Below are positions 53,136 through 61,829 of a stretch of 64,000 bases of DNA, piece after piece. Source of the DNA: Thiohalocapsa sp. (lineage in GTDB: Bacteria > Pseudomonadota > Gammaproteobacteria > Chromatiales > Chromatiaceae); NCBI GenBank assembly GCA_028277725.1, contig JANQFX010000011.1, positions 29,270 through 93,269 on the forward strand, read 5' to 3'. The notes beneath the pieces were generated by a model that had not been told where the DNA came from, ran no database searches, and worked only from the letters and a program-made list of their open reading frames with translations. Made by a program: the position numbers and the translations under genes. Position 1 is the stretch's first letter. The number at the start of each line of letters is the position of its first letter.

Positions 53136-53554
53136 CGGCCAATTCGCACCCTACGCTGTGGTCGCGGGGTTCACTGAGCGGAGGACGGGGCGAAGCTTCC
53201 GTAGGGGCGGAAGGCAGGGGAGCAGTCCCCGGGTCGAGGGCATGTGGGCGTGTCTTCCTCAACGCTTGCAGTCATAAGTTGAATATTGCGTAGAGGTTAA
53301 TTCTTGCGCATTTTGTTGCCGTGTGAGCGGCAATAGAGGGCGATTTCGCAATCCTCTGCCGGCCAAAGACGTTCAAACTATCTCCCGTCGGCCACAAGCC
53401 GGCACCCGGGTCGGCTCACAAGGCGATACCCGATATCAGTGGCCCATCGGTCCTTCGCCGCAACCCGTCGCGGGCCGGGGCCGCCACCCATCGACACGCA
53501 CAGACTCGCCCTCGGTCGTCGAGAACCGCCGCCCGCCCCCATTGGACCTTCGTC
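53136..53554. other. Intergenic region with two hairpins before leuA
   Basis: Hairpins CTTCCG-TAGGGG-CGGAAG (53196-53213) and GGGGA-GCAG-TCCCC (53217-53230) follow tatD and may be a terminator or stable 3' end, though no T run follows. An AT-richer patch near 53270-53320 could hold the leuA promoter; no good pair of boxes was found. No leader peptide with repeated leucine codons is seen. Confidence 0.4.
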
Positions 53555-55258
53555 ATGTTCGATCATCGCAAGTACCGCTCCGCTCCGACCGTCCAGTTGC
53601 GGGACCGCACCTGGCCGGACCATAGCGTCACCCGCGCCCCCCGTTGGGCCAGCGTGGATCTGCGCGACGGCAACCAGGCGTTGCTGGCACCGATGAACGT
53701 GGCGCAGAAGCAGGCGCTCTGGCGTTTGCTGCTGGATCTCGGCCTGAAGGAGATCGAGGTCGGCTTTCCGTCCGCCAGCCAACCGGACCACGACTTCGTG
53801 CGCTGGCTCATCGAGGAACGACAGATCCCGGACGACGTGACCATCCAGGTGCTGACCCAGGCACGGGAGGACCTCATCCAGCGCACCTTCGCCGCGCTCG
53901 ACGGCGTGCCGCGTGCCATCGTCCACGTCTACAACAGCACCTCGCCGGTCCAGCGCGAGTGGGTGTTCGGCACCGACCGCGCTGGGGTCAAGGCCATCGC
54001 CGTGCGCGGGGCCGAGTTGGTGCGGCGCGAGGCCGCCAAGTATCCGGTCACGCAGTGGACCTTCCAGTACTCGCCGGAGAGCTTCTCTCAGACCGAGCCG
54101 GAGTACGCGGTGGAGGTGGTCAACGCTGTCATCGACGTCTGGCGGCCGACGCCGGAGCATCCCTGCATCGTCAATCTGCCGGCGACTGTGGAATCGACGA
54201 GCCCCAACGTCTTCGCCGACCAGGTGGAGTGGTTCTGTCGCCATCTGGCGCAGCGCGAGGCCGTCGTCGTGTCCCTGCACACCCACAACGACCGGGGCGG
54301 TGCCGCAGCCGCGGCGGAGCTGGGCCTGTTGGCGGGGGCGGATCGCCTCGAAGGTACGCTGCTGGGTAACGGCGAGCGCACGGGCAACATGGACCTCGTC
54401 ACCGTTGCGATGAATCTTTACAGCCAGGGCGTGGACCCAGGGCTCGACCTCAGCGACCCCGATCGGATCGTCGCGGTCGCTGAGCAGTGCACCGGTATCC
54501 CCTGTCATCCGCGTCACCCCTGGGTCGGCGAACTGGTCTACACCGCCTTCTCCGGTAGCCACCAAGACGCCATCGGCAAGTCCCTGCGCCAGCAGCGCCG
54601 GGCCGCCGAGCTGCCCTGGCGGGTGGCCTACCTGCCCATCGACCCGGCCGACATCGGCCGCAGCTACGAGGCCGTGATCCGGGTCAACAGCCAGTCCGGC
54701 AAGGGCGGCGTCGCCTTCGTACTCGAGCGAGACTTCGGCCTGAACCTCCCGCGCTGGTTGCAGCAGGCGTTGGCGCCCGTGGTGCAGCGCGAGAGCGAGC
54801 GTCGCGGCGGCGTCATCGACGCCGAGCGCATCCATGCGCTGTTCCGGGAGCACTTCGTGCGTGACCGCGCGCCGGCCGCGCTGATGGGATATCGGTTGCA
54901 CCGCAATGGACACGACGGCATCGAGGCACGGATTCGGATGGAAGGCGTTGAGCAGCACGTCACCGGGAGCGGGCCGGGCAGCATCGCGGCCTTCGCCGAT
55001 GCCTGGCAGCGTGCCTTCGGCACCGCGGTCAATGTGCTCGATTATCAGGAGCACGCCATCGGCGCCGGCACCGATGCCGAGGCCGCGGCCTATGTGCTGC
55101 TCGACGTCGACGGCCGGCAAGTGCCAGGCGCCGCCATCGACCGTGACACCTTGGGTGCATCGCTGCGGGCGGTGCTGTCCGCCCTCAATGCAGCCATGCT
55201 CCAGGCCGGCGATTCACGCGCCGTCCCCGCGGGGGCCGCTGCGGTGGCGGTGGCCTAG
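53555..55258 (+). CDS. leuA: 2-isopropylmalate synthase (type 2 LeuA)
   Basis: The 567-aa enzyme condenses 2-oxoisovalerate with acetyl-CoA, the first step of leucine synthesis. It has RWASVDLRDGNQALLAPM (metal Asp), EIEVGFPSASQPDHDFVR, SLHTHNDRGGAAAAAELG and GNGERTGNMDL. The C-terminal regulatory LeuA_dimer domain (from about 430 on) would give feedback inhibition. This is the longer LeuA form that starts MFDHRKYR. No ribosome site is obvious before the ATG. Confidence 0.95.
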   Translation: MFDHRKYRSAPTVQLRDRTWPDHSVTRAPRWASVDLRDGNQALLAPMNVAQKQALWRLLLDLGLKEIEVGFPSASQPDHDFVRWLIEERQIPDDVTIQVLTQAREDLIQRTFAALDGVPRAIVHVYNSTSPVQREWVFGTDRAGVKAIAVRGAELVRREAAKYPVTQWTFQYSPESFSQTEPEYAVEVVNAVIDVWRPTPEHPCIVNLPATVESTSPNVFADQVEWFCRHLAQREAVVVSLHTHNDRGGAAAAAELGLLAGADRLEGTLLGNGERTGNMDLVTVAMNLYSQGVDPGLDLSDPDRIVAVAEQCTGIPCHPRHPWVGELVYTAFSGSHQDAIGKSLRQQRRAAELPWRVAYLPIDPADIGRSYEAVIRVNSQSGKGGVAFVLERDFGLNLPRWLQQALAPVVQRESERRGGVIDAERIHALFREHFVRDRAPAALMGYRLHRNGHDGIEARIRMEGVEQHVTGSGPGSIAAFADAWQRAFGTAVNVLDYQEHAIGAGTDAEAAAYVLLDVDGRQVPGAAIDRDTLGASLRAVLSALNAAMLQAGDSRAVPAGAAAVAVA

Positions 55259-55338
55259 ACCCGTGCACGTCACCCGAGCATCGGCCGCGACACGGGCCGG
55301 CGTGTCGACCTCCCGGTCCACACACAGACAGCCAAGCG

Positions 55339-56130
55339 TCAATGCCGAGTGCTCACACCCCGAAGCAGCTTCGTGAGCCCGTCCACACCATGCTCCGCGG
55401 CCAGCGCCGTGAATACGGGTCGCTGGAGCCCGATCAGCCCCATGCCGAATAGACTCACATCGTAGATCCGCCAGCGGTCCTCCGTGCGCAGCAGGTGTAC
55501 ACGAAGTGTAATCTCCGGCAGGCCACGGGCACGCACCGCCACAGGAACCACGGCGTGTCTGGCACCGGCCGCGCCTGCTCCGCTCGGGACCGCGAGCAGC
55601 CGAAGCTCGAAGCCCTGCAGGTCGCGCAAGGCCCTGCCGTGGAGCGCGAGTTGCCGCTCGACCAGCGCATCGGCGAATGCCCCGAGTTCGGCTTCATCCG
55701 CCTTGCCAGCTGCTCGACCGAGCAGCAGTCGGGTGATCTCTCTTCGGTCCAGGTGGGTGAGTAGCGGTTCGATCAGCGCGTGTAGCCGCTCGGTCTCATC
55801 GGGTGCCAGAGTCGCTGCGATCTCCAGGGCCGCCGTGAGGTCGTCCGCGGCGGCGCGCACGGCCTGGAGCGGGGTATGCGCCGATCCCGGCGGAGCAACG
55901 CCTTGGGGATCGGGTGAGGACAGCGCCGAGCCGCCCGGCGACATGTCGGTTCCTTGACCGCAGGCGACCGCCAGCAGTAGTGAGATCGCGCATGTCGAGG
56001 ACAGCGCCGCCGAGCGACGCGGATAGGTTCGGTTCCGGGCGCCCGCTGGACCGCCGGCGCCTGGTTGCGAGTGCTCGATCAGGCGACCTGTTCGCCAGAG
56101 GGCAAATCTGGGAGGTGTGATCGGAGCCAT
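55339..56130 (-). CDS. MlaC/Ttg2D-like lipid-binding lipoprotein
   Basis: The 263-aa product has a hydrophobic signal ending LLLAVACGQG, a possible lipobox. The C-terminal two thirds shows the MlaC layout: LGAFADALVERQLALHGRAL, then ITLRVHLLRTEDRWRIYDVSL and GMGLIGLQRPVFTALAAEHG. The dRWRIYDV-GxSL-type motif is the strongest link to phospholipid-binding MlaC proteins. No mla genes are adjacent. The start is uncertain: the ORF as given overlaps the upstream thioredoxin by 52 bases, so a later start is likely. Confidence 0.65.
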   Translation of the reverse strand: MAPITPPRFALWRTGRLIEHSQPGAGGPAGARNRTYPRRSAALSSTCAISLLLAVACGQGTDMSPGGSALSSPDPQGVAPPGSAHTPLQAVRAAADDLTAALEIAATLAPDETERLHALIEPLLTHLDRREITRLLLGRAAGKADEAELGAFADALVERQLALHGRALRDLQGFELRLLAVPSGAGAAGARHAVVPVAVRARGLPEITLRVHLLRTEDRWRIYDVSLFGMGLIGLQRPVFTALAAEHGVDGLTKLLRGVSTRH

Positions 56131-56468
56131 TCCCGTACCTGATGGCTTGAACGAGAGCCACTGAAGCGCCCGAGCTCCTTGCCGCCGCTGAAAAGCACCA
56201 CGGTGGGGAAGCCACGCAGACGGTAGTGCCCGGCGAGCTTCATGTTGTCACCCGCGTCCACCTCGACCTTGGCGAGCCGCACAGCGCCACCGTATTCGTC
56301 GATCACACGGCACAGGTGGGGCGTCAGCTGGTGGCAGGGGGCGCACCACTCCGCCCAGAAATCGACCAGGATCGGGGTGTCGGTCGATGCCTCGATGACC
56401 TGTTGCTGAAAGCCCTCGAGGTCGATATCGAAGGCATGGGGGCTGGAGGAGTCGGTATGGAACAGCAT
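56079..56468 (-). CDS. Thioredoxin-like protein
   Basis: This 129-aa thioredoxin-fold protein has the active site VDFWAEWCAPCHQLTP and the cis-proline motif GFPTVVLFSGGKELGRFSGS. The N-terminal FDIDLEGFQQQVIEAS matches CnoX/YbbN- or Trx-type starts. No signal peptide is seen, so it is probably cytoplasmic. The His after CAPC (usual Trx: CGPC-K) may alter its redox potential. A start 14 codons upstream (56510) is possible. Confidence 0.85.
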   Translation of the reverse strand: MLFHTDSSSPHAFDIDLEGFQQQVIEASTDTPILVDFWAEWCAPCHQLTPHLCRVIDEYGGAVRLAKVEVDAGDNMKLAGHYRLRGFPTVVLFSGGKELGRFSGSRSSHQVREWLRSHLPDLPSGEQVA

Positions 56469-56742
56469 GAGGTCGGTTCGATTGTTCTCGATGGGTCGAT
56501 GGTGCCCCATCTTTGCGACGCTTCGCCGCAGACCAACGAGGCATACGCTTGCCTCGGCTGATCGGCGGAGCGACGAGGTTCAGGAAGCTGCCGCACATGC
56601 GGCAGGTGGGCACAGAGCCCTTAGATCAACCGGGTCCGGTGACAATGATAGGGCAAACCGTCGCGGAGCTCCTGGATGCGCGGGTGAGTAAGGACTTCAA
56701 GGCCGAGCATGTGCCGTTCATTGGCGTGGCGCGGGAGTGCAG

Positions 56743-56771
56743 TTCCACCGAGCGTGGGGCGCTGTTATACT
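56743..56771 (+). promoter_or_regulatory. Promoter before the 91-aa orphan gene
   Basis: TTCCAC (56743-56748) and an extended -10 TGT-TATACT (TATACT at 56766-56771) are spaced by 17 bases. It would start transcription about 40 bases before the 56816 ATG. Confidence 0.5.
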
Positions 56772-56815
56772 GATTGTTACGAAAATATGACAGCAAGGGC
56801 TGACGGAGGAGATAC

Positions 56816-57091
56816 ATGTACACTCTGCGCAAGGGGGGGCATTCCTACCTCTACCAAGTGGGTTTCGGTGAAGAACTGGCCGTGGCGCGCGTCATCGTCC
56901 GCTGCGATGCCGGGGGAACAGAAGGTCTGTTCCTGGTCAAACAGGATGGTTCCATCGAGCCCGCGGATGACCGCCCGGGGTTCGGCACCAACCCCTTGCG
57001 TGCGGATGGCGTCTGGCCCAATCCGCCGCGGGAGGCGATCCGGGACGCCCGCGAGATCGCCCAGCACAAGGCGCACACCCATCCGGTCTGA
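56816..57091 (+). CDS. Small hypothetical protein, 91 aa
   Basis: This short soluble protein has YTLRKGGHSYLYQVGFGEE at the start and a C-terminal REAIRDAREIAQHKAHTH. No family is recognised. It is a real gene by its strong signals: GGAGGAGA eight bases before the ATG and a good promoter upstream. The C-terminal His-rich end could bind metal, but this is speculation. Confidence 0.7.
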   Translation: MYTLRKGGHSYLYQVGFGEELAVARVIVRCDAGGTEGLFLVKQDGSIEPADDRPGFGTNPLRADGVWPNPPREAIRDAREIAQHKAHTHPV

Positions 57092-57190
57092 TGAGCCGTT
57101 CCGAGATCATCTGCGCATAGCCCGCCACCACCTCGCCATCGCCTATGCGGGTTTGGTCTGCAATAGGCGAGGCGGAAGCCCAGGCGGCGT

Positions 57191-57772
57191 TCAGAGTGGT
57201 TTTGAGAGCGTGAAGGCGCCGCGAATGTCGCCGAGGGAGAAGCCGCGGGCCTGGTCGTCGGGATAGGCCTGGTCCAGCGCCTCGACGACTTCGGGTGTGA
57301 GGTCGGTGCCGTGACAGGCGAGGCAGACCTCGAGGGTCGGAATGGCCTTCATGAAGCGGAACTCGCTGCCGTCGTCGGTCTCGACGGTCTCGGCGTAGAC
57401 GATGGTCTCGACCGGCTCGCCGTCGGCCTTGCGTTGCTCGAAATGCTCCAGCACCTCGGTCTCCCAGGCGTCCGGAGCATTGGCTTGTGGGTTGCGCAGC
57501 TTGAGGCTGGTGCGGCCGACGTCCCAGCCGCTGTCCTTGGTAATCGTGTCGGCAATGACCGGCGCCCGCGCCTTGCAGACCATGACGGCGTTCTGCGGTC
57601 CACCCTGGGCGACGGCGGTCTCCAACTCGCCCTTCAGACTGCCGAAGAAGCTCTTGATGATGGCCTTGGCCTCGGCGACGTTCGCGTCCGGAACTGGCGG
57701 CGGCTCGGCGGGTGTCGAGGTTGAGGAGGCGAGGCCGACAATGGTCGTGGCGATCAGAAGCTGGTGTCTCAT
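57191..57772 (-). CDS. DUF3365/Tll0287-like periplasmic heme protein
   Basis: The 193-aa protein has a signal peptide (LLIATTIVGLASSTSTPA), a DUF3365 domain (IIKSFFGSLKGELETAV, MVCKARAPVIAD, RTSLKLRNPQANAPDAWE) and a C-terminal c-type heme site CLACHG. The N-P-x-N-x-P-D/A-x-WE pattern is typical of the domain, which senses or binds heme and NO-like ligands in other proteins. The start follows TGGAGATG. It is a stand-alone periplasmic form with no linked kinase. Confidence 0.85.
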   Translation of the reverse strand: MRHQLLIATTIVGLASSTSTPAEPPPVPDANVAEAKAIIKSFFGSLKGELETAVAQGGPQNAVMVCKARAPVIADTITKDSGWDVGRTSLKLRNPQANAPDAWETEVLEHFEQRKADGEPVETIVYAETVETDDGSEFRFMKAIPTLEVCLACHGTDLTPEVVEALDQAYPDDQARGFSLGDIRGAFTLSKPL

Positions 57773-57913
57773 CGTTCATCTCCAGTTGTTTGGCGGATGG
57801 CGCGAGGCGGCAGGGGCCCGCGTCGCCGGCCGCGCCGTCGATCTATCGACGCGGTCGGGTCATCGGCGGGGTATCGAACCCGCGTCAAGATTAGGTGACT
57901 GGCGATGTTGCGA

Positions 57914-57933
57914 CAACCGATGTGGATCGGTTG
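57914..57933. promoter_or_regulatory. Perfect 8-bp palindrome with 4-bp spacer
   Basis: CAACCGAT-GTGG-ATCGGTTG lies in the 730-bp region before the arylsulfatase gene. It has no T run, so an operator is more likely than a terminator. No binding protein is known. Confidence 0.35.
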
Positions 57934-58164
57934 CCATGCGTGACAATGGGCGTTGGCTTCGGCATGGGGGTGGTGCGTACTTGTGGTCCGGGATGGGCGG
58001 GGCCTGCGTGACGCACACGGGCATCTATCGACTGGCCTTTCTCTGCAACGCAGGTCAGCGTGCGGCGCTGGCCCTGGCGCTGGTTGGCGCCAGCATCGCC
58101 GCCGATTACCCGGCTTCACCGGTACCGAAGCTGAAGGAGAAGGGGCTTCGGTCGGTTCGGGATC

Positions 58165-58437
58165 GGTTTTCACCTTCCCATCGCCACGGACGACGGTACC
58201 GTCAGCTACAACTGGTGCACCGGGCAGACCACCTCCCCGATCGGCCGGAAGCTGGGGCGGGTCATGAAGCCCGGCAAGCAGTCCATCAACATGTTCGGCG
58301 AGGTCCCCTCATCCCAATGGGATGAGCGCTATTCCCACGATTGGCCGGTGCAGCTGCGCTCTATGCTGTTGTTCCAAGAGTCCATCGCGCCCTTGCACAG
58401 CACGTCGCTTCGGACACGCCGATCCTCGTCCTCGTAA
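58165..58437 (+). pseudogene. Remnant of an outer-membrane porin/transporter C-terminus
   Basis: This frame has no start codon near its beginning and follows a stop at 58132, yet it reads like a beta-barrel C-terminus: ATDDGTVSYNWCTGQ, IGRKLGRVMKPGKQSINMFGE, then DWPVQLRSMLLFQ. The pattern (alternating beta strands, KxGKQxxN, WxLRxxxxFLFP-like end) resembles the end of neuromedin-U/transporter-type porins. An extra tail follows up to a stop at 58435, as after loss of the normal stop. Inference by eye, moderate confidence. The rest of 57773-58502 shows only the palindrome at 57914. Confidence 0.45.
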
Positions 58438-58502
58438 CGTATGGCCTATAGTCGCAGGACCCACCGACCTGTCGTGGGCGATAACCAGAGGAGATCGACG
58501 AG

Positions 58503-60191
58503 GTGAACTGCAGAATTCCACCAAACTTGATCGGCCGGTTGGCCGTACTTTCGATGCTGTTGCTGCTCCCCCACGCAGCCCGGGCGCAAGCAACGAGCCC
58601 TGTTCCACACCAGCCGGCGGCACCCGCGCCCGTGTCCAACGTCGCAGAGACCGCCCCGCCGGTGGAGTCGGCGCCCGGCAACGAGATCGACAAACCGAAC
58701 ATCTTGGTGATCTGGGGCGACGATGTGGGCTGGGAGAACATCAGCGCCTACCACCGCGGTCTGATGGGCGGCCGCACGCCGAATATCGATCAGATCGCAA
58801 GCGAGGGCGCGATCTTCACCGACCACTACGCCCAACAGAGCTGCACCGCCGGCCGCGCGGCCTTCATCACCGGCCAGCATCCCTACCGCACGGGGCTGCT
58901 GAAGGTCGGCATGCCGGGCGCCGAGGTCGGTCTGCAAGCGAAGGACCCGACCATCGCCGAGCTGCTCAAGCCCATGGGCTATGTCACGGCCCAGATCGGC
59001 AAGAACCACCTCGGCGACCGCAACGCATATCTGCCCACGGTGCACGGGTTCGATGTGTTCTACGGCAACCTCTATCACCTGAACGCGGAGGAGGAGCCGG
59101 AGGACCCCGAATACCCGCAGGACCCGTCCTTCCACGCCAAGTTCGGGCCGCGCGGTGTACTCGATTGCAGGGCCACCGCCGAGTTCGACGACACGGTAGA
59201 CCCGCGCTTCGGCGTCTGGGGCGCGCAGACCTGCATCGACACCGGTCCGCTGACCCGCAAGCGCATGGAGACGGTCGAGGAAGACCTGCTACGGCGCTCG
59301 CTGGATGTCATCGAGTCGGCGCACCAGGCCGGTCAGCCGTTCTTCGTCTGGCACAACCTGACGCGGATGCATGTGTGGACGCGCCTGTCCGAGAAATGGG
59401 CCGGCAAAACGGGCTACGGGCTCTACGCCGACGGCATGGCGGAGTTCGACTGGGTCGTCGGTCAGCTGATGGCGAAGCTGGACGAACTCGGCATCGCCGA
59501 CAACACCATCGTCCTCGTCTCCACCGACAACGGCGCCGAGGTCATGACCTGGCCCGATGGCGGCAACACCCCGTTCCATGGCGAGAAGGGCACCACTTGG
59601 GAGGGCGGCATGCGCGTCCCGCAGGTGGTCCGCTGGCCGGGCGTGATCGAGCCTGGGATCGTCTACAACGTGCTCATGTCGCATGAGGACTGGCTGCCGA
59701 CGCTGCTCGCGGCCGCCGGCAACCCGGACATCAAGGAACAACTGAAGCAAGGCGTCGAGGTCGGCGACAAGACGTTCAAGGCACACCTGGACGGTCACAA
59801 CTTCATGCCCGTGTTCACGGGTCAGGTGGCCGAAGGGCCACGGCGCGCCATCTTCTACTTCGACGACAACGCCAGCCTCAACGCGGTGCGCGTCAAGGAC
59901 TGGAAGATCCACTTCAAGGTGCAGGAGGGCAACCTGCAGGATTCCTTCACCCGCAGCGTCAACATGCCCTACGTGGTCAATCTGCGTCAGGACCCCTACG
60001 AACGCTTCATGCGCGAGTCGAAGATGTACTTCCGCTGGTACGCCGACAAGATGTGGACCTTCGTCCCGGCGCAGACCGTCGTTGCGAAATGGGTCGAGAC
60101 CTTCAAGGAGTTCCCGCCGAGCCAGCCCAGTGCGACCTTCGGACCGGAGCAGGCGCTGCAAGCGCTATCGACGCCGGGCCGGGGACTCTAA
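58503..60191 (+). CDS. Arylsulfatase (type I sulfatase)
   Basis: This 562-aa periplasmic enzyme hydrolyses sulfate esters. It has a signal peptide (LAVLSMLLLLPHAARA), the metal-binding NILVIWGDDVGWENIS and the sulfatase signature CTAGRAAFITGQHPYRTG, whose Cys is the site converted to formylglycine (CxAxR form). IGKNHLGDRNAYLPT, a later metal motif with STDNGAEV and GEKGTTWEGGMRVP are also canonical. The start is a GTG after AGAGGAGA. It lies among decayed genes, but its own frame is intact. Confidence 0.93.
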   Translation: MNCRIPPNLIGRLAVLSMLLLLPHAARAQATSPVPHQPAAPAPVSNVAETAPPVESAPGNEIDKPNILVIWGDDVGWENISAYHRGLMGGRTPNIDQIASEGAIFTDHYAQQSCTAGRAAFITGQHPYRTGLLKVGMPGAEVGLQAKDPTIAELLKPMGYVTAQIGKNHLGDRNAYLPTVHGFDVFYGNLYHLNAEEEPEDPEYPQDPSFHAKFGPRGVLDCRATAEFDDTVDPRFGVWGAQTCIDTGPLTRKRMETVEEDLLRRSLDVIESAHQAGQPFFVWHNLTRMHVWTRLSEKWAGKTGYGLYADGMAEFDWVVGQLMAKLDELGIADNTIVLVSTDNGAEVMTWPDGGNTPFHGEKGTTWEGGMRVPQVVRWPGVIEPGIVYNVLMSHEDWLPTLLAAAGNPDIKEQLKQGVEVGDKTFKAHLDGHNFMPVFTGQVAEGPRRAIFYFDDNASLNAVRVKDWKIHFKVQEGNLQDSFTRSVNMPYVVNLRQDPYERFMRESKMYFRWYADKMWTFVPAQTVVAKWVETFKEFPPSQPSATFGPEQALQALSTPGRGL

Positions 60192-60238
60192 GCCGCTCCC
60201 AAGAGGGCGCGCGTATTGCCTCGGATGGACCCGAGGCA

Positions 60239-60391
60239 ATGTCCATTGCGGGCTGCCTGGCCCACGCCGAGAGGCTGTTCAACGCGCTGGAGCGTGGCGA
60301 CAAGGATGCCGCCGCCCAACTCAAGGGTGCCTATCGAGAGGCGGCCCGCGTGCAGATGCAGGCCGTTTCCGGGGCCGTCGACGGCGCATGA
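60239..60391 (+). CDS. Possible small ORF, 50 aa
   Basis: It reads SIAGCLAHAERLFNALERGD and continues with helical Ala/Glu/Lys-rich residues. GAGG lies two bases before the ATG, too close to be convincing. It may be a real small gene after the sulfatase or chance. No family is recognised. Confidence 0.2.
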   Translation: MSIAGCLAHAERLFNALERGDKDAAAQLKGAYREAARVQMQAVSGAVDGA

Positions 60392-60420
60392 TCGCCATCC
60401 CGGGAGTCGATCGAAACGGT

Positions 60421-60516
60421 GCGACCGGGGGCCAATGCCGCCTTTCGCGGCGGAACCAGAACCAAGTCAGCGCCTTGCATCGAAGTCGGCGCGGTCAACT
60501 GCTCCGTCCAGGATCA
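60421..60516 (+). repeat. Dispersed repeat, copy 2
   Basis: It matches the reverse complement of the other two copies. With the copy at 63.8 kb it shares 40 of 43 bases over 60463-60505 (beginning CAAGTCAGCGCCTT, ending CAACTGCTCC). With the copy at 28.5 kb it shares GCGGAACCAG and AGTCAGCGCCTT. It lies in the 364-bp gap between the sulfatase region and the transporter pseudogene; no other gene is seen there. Confidence 0.8.
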
Positions 60517-60755
60517 TTGTTGATATGAGCCGGTCGGCTGCTGGCGAGGCTGGGTGACCAACGCTCGGCTTGTCTGCTCAGTGGTTTGCGTGGGCTCCGC
60601 GGCAGCCCCGCCGGGCGCATCGTGGCGTTGATCGTCGTGGTGGGTTTTGCCATCGACATCTGGACTCAACTAATGTCCCAGCTCCCCGAGCTGCGTGTCG
60701 CTCGGCCCTTTCCCGCTGGCCCATTCCTTGGGCCCCAACTTCTGCGTGCCGAACC

Positions 60756-61797
60756 ATGAGCAATCCTCAACCGGGCGCGCGCCGGCGCATGTCCGTCGCG
60801 ACCCAGGTCTTCATCGGTCTCGGCCTCGGGCTGCTGACCGGGCTCTTCTTCGGCGAGCGCGTGGCTTGGCTACGCGTTGGCGGCGACGTCTTCATCGGCG
60901 CCCTCCAGATCACCGTCATCCCCTATGTGATGGTGGCGTTGATCACGTCTCTCGGGCGCCTGGACCTGCGCGATGCCCGTAACCTGGCACTGAAGGCGGG
61001 CGGCGTGCTGTTGCTGCTCTGGTCCATCGGGCTTTCGATCATTTTCCTGGCGCCTCTCGCGTTCCCGGATTGGCCGTCGGCGTCGTTCTTCAGCACCAGC
61101 CAGATCCAGGATCAGCCGCCGGTGGACTTTCTGCGGCTGTATATCCCGTCCAACGTCTTCTATTCGCTGTCGAACGCCATCGTGCCCGCGGTGGTTGTGT
61201 TCAGCATTCTATCCGCTCATCGCCGGCGCCGGCCTGGCTAGCCTGTTCGGCGGCACCGTGCTGGCGCTGCCGTTTCTGTTCGACCTGCTGCGCATGCCCG
61301 CGGACCTCTTCCAGGTGTTTGTCACCATGGACGTGATCGCGGTGCGCTTCGGTACCCTGGCGGCGGGCATGCACATCATCGCGCTGGCGCTGATCGGTTC
61401 CTACGCCATGCAGGGTCGACTGCGGGTCTGCTATCGCGGCAGCGACTATCCGTCGGCGTTCTTCAATACGAGCGACGAACTCGTGGGCTTCGACATCGAA
61501 CTGACCCACCGGTTTGCGCAGCATCTGTCGACAAGCATCGACTTCCTGCCCGTCAAGTCGTCCGCCGATGCCGCGCGACGGCTGGACGCGGGGGGCTGTG
61601 ACCTGTTCATGTCGCTGCTGCCCATCGCGCCGGAGACGACGCTCGGCTTCACGCTGACAGAGCCCGTGCTGGAGGGCGCCGTTGGCCTGTTGGTCGAGGA
61701 CTGGCGACGGCGCGAGTTCCGGACCTGGCGCGGTATCCGCGCGTTGGACGCGCCGCGCTGGTCCATCGGGCGTGACGTGTTGGGTTGGTGGGATTGA
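60756..61797 (+). pseudogene. Frameshifted, internally deleted cation:dicarboxylate symporter with binding-protein domain
   Basis: The first part (from 60756) reads VATQVFIGLGLGLLTGLFFG and IPYVMVALITSLGRLDLRDA, then SNAIVPAVVVFSIL, the start of an SLC1-type (DAACS) symporter; it ends at a stop at about 61239. A second frame takes over at about 61205: PLIAGAGLASLFGGTVLALP and ADLFQVFVTMDVIAVRFGT, then RLRVCYRGSDYPSAFFN, DELVGFDIELTHRF and DAGGCDLFMSLLPIAPE, the start of an SBP_bac_3-like binding domain, ending early. The central symporter region is missing, and the binding domain is cut short, so this is a decayed fusion transporter. Confidence 0.75.
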
Positions 61798-61829
61798 GAT
61801 TCGGAGAGGCAGAGACTGGAGTTCTGAGC

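Noticed and set aside
53136..53554. Possible leucine attenuation leader before leuA
   Set aside because: No short peptide with a run of leucine codons, and no terminator/antiterminator pair next to leuA.
57866..57885. tRNA T-arm-like sequence on the minus strand (GGGTTCGATACCC)
   Set aside because: The stem has a mismatch, and no anticodon arm or acceptor stem fits on either side.
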